DNA from: Pseudomonadota bacterium
Lineage (GTDB): Bacteria; Pseudomonadota; Gammaproteobacteria; Burkholderiales; Burkholderiaceae_B
NCBI GenBank assembly: GCA_023389535.1
Contig: JAEWEH010000017.1
Coordinates: 1 to 6,857, forward strand
Length of the DNA stretch: 6,857 nt
Direction of reading: 5' to 3'
A model generated the notes under the pieces. It was not told the origin of the DNA and did not search any database. It saw only the letters and a program-made list of their open reading frames with translations. Of this stretch, positions 1 to 5,515 are shown in pieces. Numbering within the stretch: the first letter of the stretch is position 1; the number at the start of each line of letters is the position of its first letter. Both the position numbers and the translations under genes were made by a program.

Positions 1-366
1 TATCAGGGTTAGCACCTATATTGCACTATGCGAGACCGCATCGTCTCCGGCAACGCCCTGGGGACGCTTGCCGATGCATCGACGTTCGCCGAAGGCTGAG
101 ATAGCGAGCCACTTCACGCGAGCGCGCCACCGCTGCCGGCAGCATGACGGGAAGTCCGTAGATCCCTTGCGCCTGGCCCGCGCCCTCCTAATGAGGTCGG
201 CCAGCATCATGGCAATCCGGCAGCGCCCTTTTGCATCTTGCCGGAGCTCAGCTCCCACGCATGGACCGAAATTGGGATAACGCCTTGATGCACCTTGATT
301 TTTCGCAGTCGAATCTGTCATGGTCAATGCTAGAATCGACATCATCCCCTGCCGCATGGACACACG
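1..366. other. Non-coding or degraded region with no supportable gene
   Basis: I see no gene I can support here. A plus-strand frame is open from the window edge to a stop at 280, and a minus-strand frame is open from 381 down to 16. Neither contains a recognisable motif, a good ribosome-binding site or a hydrophobic pattern, and they overlap each other, as chance frames do in GC-rich DNA. The left part could be the eroded end of a neighbouring gene or mobile element, but nothing identifies one. The right end (about 295-366) looks like the promoter of the regulator that starts at 367 and is described separately. No tRNA-like cloverleaf or inverted-repeat terminus was seen. Confidence 0.5.
295..336 (+). 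promoter_or_regulatory. Candidate promoter of the Crp/Fnr gene with an FNR/NnrR-like box
   Basis: TGCTAGAAT at 328-336 matches an extended -10 element (TGn followed by TAGAAT), which predicts a start point near 343. No good -35 is present. Instead TTGATTTTTCGCAG at 295-308 has the 5-4-5 layout of an FNR-family box. Its left half is the FNR half-site TTGAT and its right half CGCAG is one base from CGCAA. The box centre (301.5) falls 41.5 bp upstream of the predicted start, the class II activation position for this family. This suggests autoregulation. Both the start point and the binding are inferred. Confidence 0.45.
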
Positions 367-1125
367 ATGGCCCCTGCACAATTAAGCCGCTCGCTGATCA
401 AGCACCTGGACCTGTTCCGTTCCCTGCCCGACGCCGCTCTGGATGCCGCGCTGGAAAAGGCGCAGGTATACCGGCTGGCCGAAGGCGACGCCGCCTTCCG
501 CCAAGGCGAGGTGGCCGACCGCTTTTTTGTGTTGCTGCACGGCCACCTGAAAGTCGTGCAAACTACGCCTGATGGCGAGCAAGTCGTGGTGCGCTATGTG
601 CAACCCGGCGATGTGTTCGGCATCGCGCGCGCCATGCGGCGCACGCACTATCCCGCCTCCACCCTGGCCGTGCACGAAAGCCTGGCGCTCAGCTGGCCGT
701 CGTCGGAATGGGATCATTTCATCGCCGGCAACCCTTACTTTGCCGCCAATGCCCTGCAAACCGTGGGCCAGCGCCTGCAAGACGCCCACACCCGCATACA
801 AGAGCTGTCCACCGAAGAAGTGGAACAGCGCGTGGCGCGCGCCCTGCTGCGCCTGGTGGATCAATCCGGCGAACAGACGGCGGAAGGCATATTGATCAAT
901 TTCCCCATTACTCGGCAAGACATCGCCGAAATGACCGGCACCACGCTGCACACGGTCAGCCGATTGCTCAGCGCCTGGAAAGAGCGCGGCCTGGTCTCCA
1001 GCGGGCGCAGGCGCATCGTAATCTGTGCGCTGGACGACCTGATCCGCCTGGCCGAAGGCCCACAGCCTGCGGCAGGCGGCGCCACGGTGCGCGGTAGCGG
1101 TACGCCAGCCAAGCAAACGTCCTGA
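367..1125 (+). CDS. Crp/Fnr-family transcriptional regulator, NnrR/DNR-like
   Basis: A 252-residue protein with the Crp/Fnr architecture. The N-terminal cyclic-nucleotide-binding-type beta-roll spans about 15-125 (FRQGE at 44-48, QPGDVFG at 79-85). A long dimerisation helix covers about 128-160, and a C-terminal winged helix-turn-helix covers about 178-225. The recognition helix reads TTLHTVSRLL (192-201). It keeps the Ser198-Arg199 pair of FNR but has His195 where FNR has its base-contacting Glu. The only cysteine is C220, so there is no FNR-type iron-sulfur cluster. That fits the NO-responsive DNR/NnrR branch, which is thought to use heme. The last 20 or so residues are a low-complexity tail. 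The ATG is preceded by a weak TGGA six bases upstream; no better in-frame start was found. It is convergent to the NirV-like gene. It could also be another cysteine-free Crp/Fnr member with a different signal. Confidence 0.9.
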   Translation: MAPAQLSRSLIKHLDLFRSLPDAALDAALEKAQVYRLAEGDAAFRQGEVADRFFVLLHGHLKVVQTTPDGEQVVVRYVQPGDVFGIARAMRRTHYPASTLAVHESLALSWPSSEWDHFIAGNPYFAANALQTVGQRLQDAHTRIQELSTEEVEQRVARALLRLVDQSGEQTAEGILINFPITRQDIAEMTGTTLHTVSRLLSAWKERGLVSSGRRRIVICALDDLIRLAEGPQPAAGGATVRGSGTPAKQTS

Positions 1126-1274
1126 CATTCCATAAGGCCCCGCTTGCCACCGCGCCCGACAATCCGCACAGTGCCCATCCATGGGTAGAGCGCTGCACCA
1201 ACAGACTTCATAGCACCGTCCGGCAGTGCATGGGCGATTGAATCTGCGTCTGCGCAAACATGCAATACCGCCCA
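1126..1274. other. Intergenic region between convergent genes
   Basis: This short gap separates the 3' ends of the regulator (+) and the NirV-like gene (-). I see no intrinsic terminator with a T-run for either gene. A weak inverted repeat, ATGGGCG at 1230-1236 with CGCCCAT at 1269-1275, has a 32-base spacer and touches the stop codon of the minus-strand gene. The notable element is an NnrR-like 14-bp box at 1244-1257, listed separately. Confidence 0.5.
1244..1257. promoter_or_regulatory. NnrR-like palindromic box in a convergent intergenic region
   Basis: CTGCGTCTGCGCAA differs at one of ten half-site positions from the dyad TTGCG-N4-CGCAA, the type of site I recall for alphaproteobacterial NnrR. 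It is the closest match of the three boxes noticed here, yet it lies downstream of both flanking genes, where an activator site has no obvious target. It may be a chance match, a decoy site, or a remnant of a rearranged promoter. Confidence 0.3.
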
Positions 1275-2324
1275 TCAAGCAGAGGGCCGGCGAATGACCC
1301 CGCCGCTGTCTTCGCGCACCAGCCTGAAACCCAGGTTGCTGGGGGGCACGCCGACCGAACATGCCCCGCCCTTGGGGTCGCGGATGAAGTCGGCGATATA
1401 GCTGCGATGCGGTCCGGCCACGACGCGGATGCCGCAGTTTTGCGCCCCTGATGCGAAATTTTCCCGCCCGCTCTGCGCCCCTGCGACCGACTGCGGACCT
1501 TCGGGTATCGCGTCGCCGCCCTGGCCGGCGCCAGCAGCCAAGCCAGGGATCACGTTGTCGGCCAGATCCAGGTTGCTGCGTGTGTGGCAGGTGCTGGTCC
1601 AGTCCCAGACATTGCCCGCCATGTCTTGCATGCCGGCGCCATTCTCGCCGAAGCCGCCGAACGGCCGTAGCGCTGCATCCACCGCGGCCTTGCGTTGGGT
1701 CTCGAGCTTGTATTCGGCTATCCAGCGCTGGGCGGGATCGGCGGGATCGAAGGCTTCCAGAATGACGTCTTCCTTGAATTCCGGCCCGGCCGCATAGACC
1801 CATTCCTCGTAAGCCGGCAAGCGATGGCGCCGGCCAGTCTTGGTGGACAGCCATTCCGCATAGGCCGTAGCATCGCGCCAGCTGACGCCCACTACGGGCA
1901 ATTCCGGCGACACGGAATCGCGCTGCATCTTGTCCAGCGGCCGGCAGGCGCCCGCTTGCACGCAAGCGGCATATTCCGCCTGGCTTACCTGGCGCTTCAT
2001 GATGGCAAGGCCCTGCTCAAAGCGTGCCATGACCGGGTCCGGCGCGACGGGATAACCGCCTTTCAGGTATTCCCCCGGGGGGTAATATTCCACCTGGCCC
2101 GCGGGCAACGCGGCCCATACGGCGGCATCGGCGGCAGCAGCGGAATGGGCGGGACTTGAAGAAAACGAACGGGCTGCATCGGCAGCCGCCAGAGCTGCTG
2201 GCTCGATGGTTGCACCCAGATCGGCGGCTTGCCTGGCATCATCGCCCAGCTTGCAGCCGGCAAGCGCCGCCAGCAGCATCAGGGCCAGGGTGGTTCGAGA
2301 AAGCGTGGTATGCAGGGGGCGCAT
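1275..2324 (-). CDS. nirV: SUMF1/FGE-fold lipoprotein, NirV-like
   Basis: A 349-residue protein. The N-terminus is a lipoprotein signal: a hydrophobic run, then the lipobox LAGC, so Cys24 would be lipidated. An Ala-rich linker runs to about 75. The rest is a SUMF1 (formylglycine-generating-enzyme-like) domain: PVVGVSWRDATAYAEWLS at 143-160, RLPAYEEWVYAA at 168-179, GMQDMAGNVWDWT at 231-243 and NLGFRLVRE at 330-338. The paired active-site cysteines of true FGE, expected just before the final GFR block, are missing: that stretch reads HRSYIADFIRDP. Sulfatase activation is therefore unlikely. NirV proteins found beside copper nitrite reductase genes have this fold, and the NnrR-like neighbour supports that reading, but no nirK lies in the window. 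GAAGG at 2334-2338 is a suitable ribosome-binding site. The SUMF1 domain is certain; the NirV name is moderate. Confidence 0.85.
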   Translation of the reverse strand: MRPLHTTLSRTTLALMLLAALAGCKLGDDARQAADLGATIEPAALAAADAARSFSSSPAHSAAAADAAVWAALPAGQVEYYPPGEYLKGGYPVAPDPVMARFEQGLAIMKRQVSQAEYAACVQAGACRPLDKMQRDSVSPELPVVGVSWRDATAYAEWLSTKTGRRHRLPAYEEWVYAAGPEFKEDVILEAFDPADPAQRWIAEYKLETQRKAAVDAALRPFGGFGENGAGMQDMAGNVWDWTSTCHTRSNLDLADNVIPGLAAGAGQGGDAIPEGPQSVAGAQSGRENFASGAQNCGIRVVAGPHRSYIADFIRDPKGGACSVGVPPSNLGFRLVREDSGGVIRRPSA

Positions 2325-2345
2325 GGTTCAATACCTTCAGTGCCT

Positions 2346-2359
2346 GCCGGTCATCCGGC
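2346..2359 (-). other. Small hairpin in the leader of the NirV-like gene
   Basis: GCCGG and CCGGC form a perfect five-base stem around the four-base loop at 2351-2354. It lies between the candidate start point (about 2364) and the ribosome-binding site at 2334-2338, so it would sit near the 5' end of the transcript. A role in mRNA stability is possible; chance cannot be excluded for so short a stem. Confidence 0.25.
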
Positions 2360-2370
2360 TGTACACCCCT

Positions 2371-2412
2371 ATTGAACGCTCACCCCGCCGCGCCGTCTTT
2401 GTCGCAGCGCAA
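2371..2412 (-). promoter_or_regulatory. Candidate promoter of the NirV-like gene with a dyad NnrR/FNR-like box
   Basis: TTGTCGCAGCGCAA at 2399-2412 matches TTGCG-N4-CGCAA at eight of ten half-site positions and is the core of a longer perfect dyad (10-base arms at 2392-2401 and 2410-2419). On the minus strand TTCAAT at 2371-2376 is a 4/6 match to a -10 element, predicting a start near 2364. The box centre (2405.5) is then 41.5 bp upstream, the same geometry as at the regulator's own promoter. The dyad also lies just past the lipA stop, so it could instead fold as an RNA hairpin at the lipA 3' end. No T-run follows it on the minus strand, so I favour a protein-binding site. Confidence 0.45.
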
Positions 2413-2436
2413 AGACGGCCGCCAGTTTAAAAATGA

Positions 2437-3432
2437 TCAGGCAACGCCGGCCTTGTGCGCCTGTTCGTCTGCGTGATAGGACGAACGCACCATGGCGCCC
2501 ACGGCGGCGTGGGTGAAACCCATGGCGTAGGCTTCGCGTTCCAGCATTGCGAAGGTATCGGGATGCGGGTAGCGCAGCACAGGCAGGTGGTGTTCCGAGG
2601 GCTGCAGGTACTGGCCGATGGTCAGCATGTCCACATTGTGCGCGCGCAGGTCGCGCATGACTTCCAGGATTTCCTCGTCCGTCTCGCCCAGGCCCAGCAT
2701 CAGGCCTGACTTGGTGGGCACGTCGGGATGCAAGGCCTTGAATTCGGACAGCAGCTTCAAGGAATGCTGGTAGTCCGACCCAGGGCGGGCCTGTTTGTAC
2801 AAGCGCGGCACGGTTTCCAGGTTGTGGTTCATGACATCGGGCGGCCCTTCGTTCAGGATGCCCAAAGCGCGGTCCAGGCGCCCGCGGAAGTCGGGTACCA
2901 GGACTTCGATACGTGTCGACGGCGACAGTTCGCGGACCTTACGTATGCATTCCACGAAGTGTCCCGCGCCGCCATCGCGCAGGTCGTCGCGATCCACCGA
3001 AGTGATCACCACATAGGACAGCTTCATGGCGGCAATGCTGCGCGCCAGGTTGACGGGCTCGTCCACATCCAGCGGGTCCGGCCTGCCATGGCCCACGTCG
3101 CAGAACGGGCAGCGGCGGGTGCATTTGTCACCCATGATCATGAAGGTCGCCGTTCCCTTGCCGAAACATTCCCCGATGTTGGGACAGGACGCTTCTTCGC
3201 ACACCGTATGCAGATTGTGTTCACGCAGGATGCGCTTGATGTCGTAGAAACGCGAACCAGGCGCCGCGGCCTTGACGCGTATCCATTCGGGCTTTTTCAG
3301 GCGCTCGGCCTGAACCACCTTGATGGGGATGCGGGAAGTTTTATCGCCCGACTTCTGCTTTTGCGTAGGATCGTAGGCGGCGGGACGTACGGTGGGTTTC
3401 CGTACTGCTTGCTCATCGACGGGAGTAGTCAT
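2437..3432 (-). CDS. lipA: Lipoyl synthase LipA
   Basis: A 331-residue radical S-adenosylmethionine enzyme that inserts two sulfurs into protein-bound octanoyl groups to make lipoyl cofactor on 2-oxoacid dehydrogenases and the glycine cleavage H protein; it is cytosolic. Both iron-sulfur clusters are accounted for. The auxiliary (sulfur-donating) cluster motif CX4CX5C is C78, C83 and C89, and the radical-SAM motif CX3CX2C is C104, C108 and C111. The C-terminal RSSYH (316-320) carries the conserved serine ligand of the auxiliary cluster. The N-terminal 45 residues or so are polar and variable, about ten residues longer than in E. coli. The start is supported by CAGGA at 3439-3443, six bases upstream. 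It lies 247 bp beyond the enoyl-CoA hydratase-like gene, far enough to have its own promoter. All key residues are present. Confidence 0.97.
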   Translation of the reverse strand: MTTPVDEQAVRKPTVRPAAYDPTQKQKSGDKTSRIPIKVVQAERLKKPEWIRVKAAAPGSRFYDIKRILREHNLHTVCEEASCPNIGECFGKGTATFMIMGDKCTRRCPFCDVGHGRPDPLDVDEPVNLARSIAAMKLSYVVITSVDRDDLRDGGAGHFVECIRKVRELSPSTRIEVLVPDFRGRLDRALGILNEGPPDVMNHNLETVPRLYKQARPGSDYQHSLKLLSEFKALHPDVPTKSGLMLGLGETDEEILEVMRDLRAHNVDMLTIGQYLQPSEHHLPVLRYPHPDTFAMLEREAYAMGFTHAAVGAMVRSSYHADEQAHKAGVA

Positions 3433-3679
3433 GCGGTTTCCTGCAACACAAGCCGGATGGGCTGCGTGCTAAAGGGCTGGGGTGCTTCACCCCTGGCCAT
3501 TCAAAGAAAGGCAAGCCGGGAGCGGCCGGGAAAGCGCGCAGGCGGCTAGCCAAAGCTGCGGGTATTTTAGCGCGCGCGCCCCCGGCCCGCCTAATCACCC
3601 TGAAGCCAGCCGGGGATTGTGTCATATCGTGTGTGCGCCCCGCCGCGGCGCAGGATCGTTGCGGCGGCTGGGTGGAGCA
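3433..3679 (-). promoter_or_regulatory. Gap upstream of lipA: candidate promoter, leader and hairpins
   Basis: On the minus strand TAAAAT (3564-3569), inside GCGCTAAAATACC, is a good -10 candidate. The -35 is poor; the nearest is TTAGGC at 3589-3594 with wide spacing. Transcription would start near 3557, giving a leader of about 125 bases. That leader contains a compact hairpin: six-base arms GGGGTG/CACCCC at 3479-3484 and 3488-3493 around three bases. Nearer the upstream gene, GCGGCGG (3661-3667) and CCGCCGC (3640-3646) form a seven-base stem that could help end the upstream transcript, although no T-run follows. An overlapping stem, 3634-3639 with 3647-3652, would compete with it. Confidence 0.4.
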
Positions 3680-4465
3680 TCAACGCCCCTTCCAGACGGG
3701 CGCGCGCTTCTGCATGAAGGCGTCTATGCCCTCGGATACGTCTTCGGCCATCATGTTGCAGGCCATCACCTTGCCGGAATAGTCATAGGCCTCGGCCAGG
3801 CTCATGCCGCGCTGGCGCTGGTACATGCTTTTCCCGGTGCGCACCGCCACGGGGCTCTTTGCGCAGATGGCCTGGACCAGCCCGGCCACCTGGGCGTCCA
3901 GCTGGTCCGACGGCACGGCGCGGTTGATCAGGCCCTGTGTGGCCGCATCCTGCGCGCTGATGAACTGGCCGGTGATCAGCATTTCGAAAGCCTGCTTCAT
4001 GGGGATGCTGCGCGTCAGCGCCACCGCGGGCGTCGAGCAGAACAAGCCCACATTGATGCCCGATACGGCGAACTTGGCGGTGTCGGCCGCGATCGCCAAG
4101 TCGCAGCTGGCGACCAGCTGGCAACCGGCCGCCGTCGCCGTGCCCTGCACCTTGGCGATGACCGGCACGGGCAGCGCGACGATGCTTTGCATGACTTTTC
4201 CACACTGGGCAAACAGGCGCTCGTAGTAATCCTGGTCCGGCTTGGAGCGCATCTGCTTTAAGTCGTGCCCCGCGCAGAATGCCCGGCCATTGGCCGCCAG
4301 CACCACGCAACGCGCCGTATCGTCCTGCGCGATATCGGCCAGCGCTGCTTCCAGCGCGTCCAGCAATGCTTCCGATAATGCATTGAATTGATCGGGCCGG
4401 TTCAAGGTCAGCGTCACCACGCCATCAGCCTTGTCCGTCCATAACACCTTGTCATCCGTCGACAT
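3680..4465 (-). CDS. Enoyl-CoA hydratase/isomerase-family protein, ECHDC3-like
   Basis: A 261-residue crotonase-fold protein. Both oxyanion-hole segments are present: AFCAGHDL at 62-69 and TAAGCQLVASCDLAIA at 111-126. The two glutamates that catalyse hydration in classical crotonase are absent. By alignment to the remembered rat sequence, the first is Gln116 and the second is Gly136, in KFAVSGINVGLFCSTP (131-146). The AAGCQLVASCDLA and NVGLFCSTP signatures are characteristic of the poorly understood ECHDC3 group. It likely binds an acyl-CoA and stabilises an enolate or thioester oxyanion, but hydratase activity should not be assumed. It follows lipB by 12 bases, and its Shine-Dalgarno TAAGGAGG (4473-4480) contains the lipB stop codon, so the two are probably translationally coupled. 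Its place between lipB and lipA hints at a link to acyl or lipoate metabolism, but this is only positional. Confidence 0.9.
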   Translation of the reverse strand: MSTDDKVLWTDKADGVVTLTLNRPDQFNALSEALLDALEAALADIAQDDTARCVVLAANGRAFCAGHDLKQMRSKPDQDYYERLFAQCGKVMQSIVALPVPVIAKVQGTATAAGCQLVASCDLAIAADTAKFAVSGINVGLFCSTPAVALTRSIPMKQAFEMLITGQFISAQDAATQGLINRAVPSDQLDAQVAGLVQAICAKSPVAVRTGKSMYQRQRGMSLAEAYDYSGKVMACNMMAEDVSEGIDAFMQKRAPVWKGR

Positions 4466-4472
4466 GCTTGCG

Positions 4473-4480
4473 CCTCCTTA
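4473..4480 (-). promoter_or_regulatory. Near-perfect Shine-Dalgarno overlapping the lipB stop codon
   Basis: TAAGGAGG on the minus strand is a near-ideal ribosome-binding site, seven bases before the ATG at 4463-4465. Its first three bases are the TAA stop of lipB. Ribosomes ending lipB would stop directly on the next gene's binding site, which suggests coupled and possibly strong translation of the crotonase-family gene. Confidence 0.85.
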
Positions 4481-5188
4481 AGCCGTTGTATGGGCGAATA
4501 TATCCTCCAGGCGGGCGGCCATCCGCTCGCCGACATCCTGCACCGTCGCCTTGACGCCGCAGGCGCGTAAATCCACGGTTTTCAGGCCCTGGTAACCACA
4601 AGGATTGATTCCCAGGAAGGGGCTCAGATCCATATCCACATTGAGCGCCACGCCATGATAGGCGCAGCCATTGCGCACCTTGATGCCCAGCGCGGCGATC
4701 TTGGCCAGTTCGGCACCGCCCCCGGCATCAGTGATTTGCGCGGACCGGGCCGCCTGCGATTGCGCGCCTGCATCCGACCCCGAAAGCAGCCGGGTAACCG
4801 GCACATACACCCCCGGCGCCCCCGGCTTGCGGCAGGCGCCCGCCACGCCCAGCTGTTCCAGCGTATTGATGACTGCGTCTTCCAGCATCGCCACGTATTC
4901 CTTCACGAAGACTTTCATGCGGCGCAGGTCGACCAGGCAATACACCATGACTTGCCCTGGCCCGTGATAGGTCACCTGCCCGCCCCGGTCGCAGTGCACC
5001 ACGGGAATGCCGGCGCTGTTCAAGATATGTTCGGGCTTGCCCGCCTGCCCCAGCGTGTAGACCGGCTCGTGCTCGGTCAGCCAGATTGCATCGGGGGTAT
5101 CGGCCGTACGTGCATTGGTGAAGTCGCGCATGGCCTCCCATACGGGCAGGTAAGCGCTGGGCCGCCGCAGCCATTGTGCGTCAATCAT
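4478..5188 (-). CDS. lipB: Octanoyl-[acyl carrier protein]:protein N-octanoyltransferase LipB
   Basis: A 236-residue cytosolic enzyme that transfers octanoate from acyl carrier protein to the lipoyl-domain lysine, the first step of lipoate synthesis; LipA acts next. Family motifs are clear: EPVYTLGQ at 41-48, [13 protein letters not shown] at 67-79, KPGAPGVYV at 121-129, [12 protein letters not shown] at 163-174 and [14 protein letters not shown] at 186-199. The catalytic dyad is Lys163 and Cys197, matching Lys135 and Cys169 of E. coli. Residues about 131-156, between GVYVP and the catalytic Lys, form an unusually long polar Ala/Ser/Gln-rich insertion; other LipB proteins have only a few residues there. 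The start lies three bases after the ybeD stop with no clear ribosome-binding site, so translation probably depends on coupling. Confidence 0.96.
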   Translation of the reverse strand: MIDAQWLRRPSAYLPVWEAMRDFTNARTADTPDAIWLTEHEPVYTLGQAGKPEHILNSAGIPVVHCDRGGQVTYHGPGQVMVYCLVDLRRMKVFVKEYVAMLEDAVINTLEQLGVAGACRKPGAPGVYVPVTRLLSGSDAGAQSQAARSAQITDAGGGAELAKIAALGIKVRNGCAYHGVALNVDMDLSPFLGINPCGYQGLKTVDLRACGVKATVQDVGERMAARLEDIFAHTTA

Positions 5189-5191
5189 GGC

Positions 5192-5467
5192 TCAAAGGAC
5201 GATGGACACCATGTGGTGAGCGTGCAGGGCGCGGTACAGATCGTCCAGTTGCTCGCGCGACGTCGCCCTGATGGTGAAGGTTAGCCCGATATACTTGCCA
5301 CTCCTGCTGGGGCGCATCTCGACCGTGGCGGGATCGAAGCCAGGATCAAACCCCAGCACCAGTTCAGTCAGGTTCTGCGCGAAATCAGGGTGCGACTTGC
5401 CCATGACCTTGATGGGGAAGTCGCAAGGGTATTCGATCAGTGACTCTTCCGGCGGTATGTATTGCAT
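5192..5467 (-). CDS. ybeD: YbeD/DUF493 family protein
   Basis: A 91-residue protein of the DUF493 (YbeD) family, small ferredoxin-like-fold proteins of unknown biochemical role, often suggested to be regulatory. The signatures LIEYPCDFPIKVMGK (10-24) and GKYIGLTFTIRATSREQLDD (57-76) are both present, as is the typical hydrophobic C-terminus MVSIVL. Length is normal for the family. As in E. coli, it lies between a dac-type carboxypeptidase gene and lipB, here with dat also in between. No Shine-Dalgarno is visible before the ATG. A nine-base-pair GC hairpin (5477-5508) ends nine bases upstream of it, where one would be expected. An out-of-frame ATG lies five bases before the start. Confidence 0.93.
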   Translation of the reverse strand: MQYIPPEESLIEYPCDFPIKVMGKSHPDFAQNLTELVLGFDPGFDPATVEMRPSRSGKYIGLTFTIRATSREQLDDLYRALHAHHMVSIVL

Positions 5468-5476
5468 AGCATGTAA

Positions 5477-5508
5477 GCCCGCCCCCGCACTGCCGCACCG
5501 GGGCGGGC
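5477..5508 (-). other. Strong GC hairpin between dat and ybeD
   Basis: GCCCGCCCC (5477-5485) and GGGGCGGGC (5500-5508) form a perfect nine-base-pair, GC-only stem around 14 bases. It begins about seven bases after the dat stop codon and ends nine bases before the ybeD ATG. On the minus strand only TTAC follows, so it is not a standard intrinsic terminator. It may trim or stabilise mRNA, partly terminate transcription, or hide the ybeD ribosome-binding region. Confidence 0.6.
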
Positions 5509-5515
5509 AGCCTCG

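Noticed and set aside
167..180. TTGCG at 167-171 as another NnrR-like box
   Set aside because: Only the left half matches; the right half GCCCG is far from CGCAA and no promoter lies at the right distance.
16..381. A 121-codon minus-strand open frame as a small gene
   Set aside because: It has no ribosome-binding site or recognisable motif, and its start lies inside the coding region of the regulator on the opposite strand.
382..1965. A 527-codon open frame on the minus strand running across the regulator and the NirV-like gene
   Set aside because: It is Arg/Gly-rich with no motif, overlaps two genes with clear family signatures, and is the kind of long shadow frame that GC-rich coding DNA produces.
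2392..2419. Perfect 10-base-arm inverted repeat just after lipA, read as an intrinsic terminator
   Set aside because: No T-run follows on the minus strand; the five T's lie before the stem instead. The core TTG-N8-CAA and its distance to the next gene fit a regulator site better, though an RNA hairpin role is not excluded.
2728..3549. A 273-codon plus-strand open frame antisense to lipA
   Set aside because: It mirrors the lipA coding sequence, has no recognisable domain or ribosome-binding site, and lipA has all its catalytic motifs.
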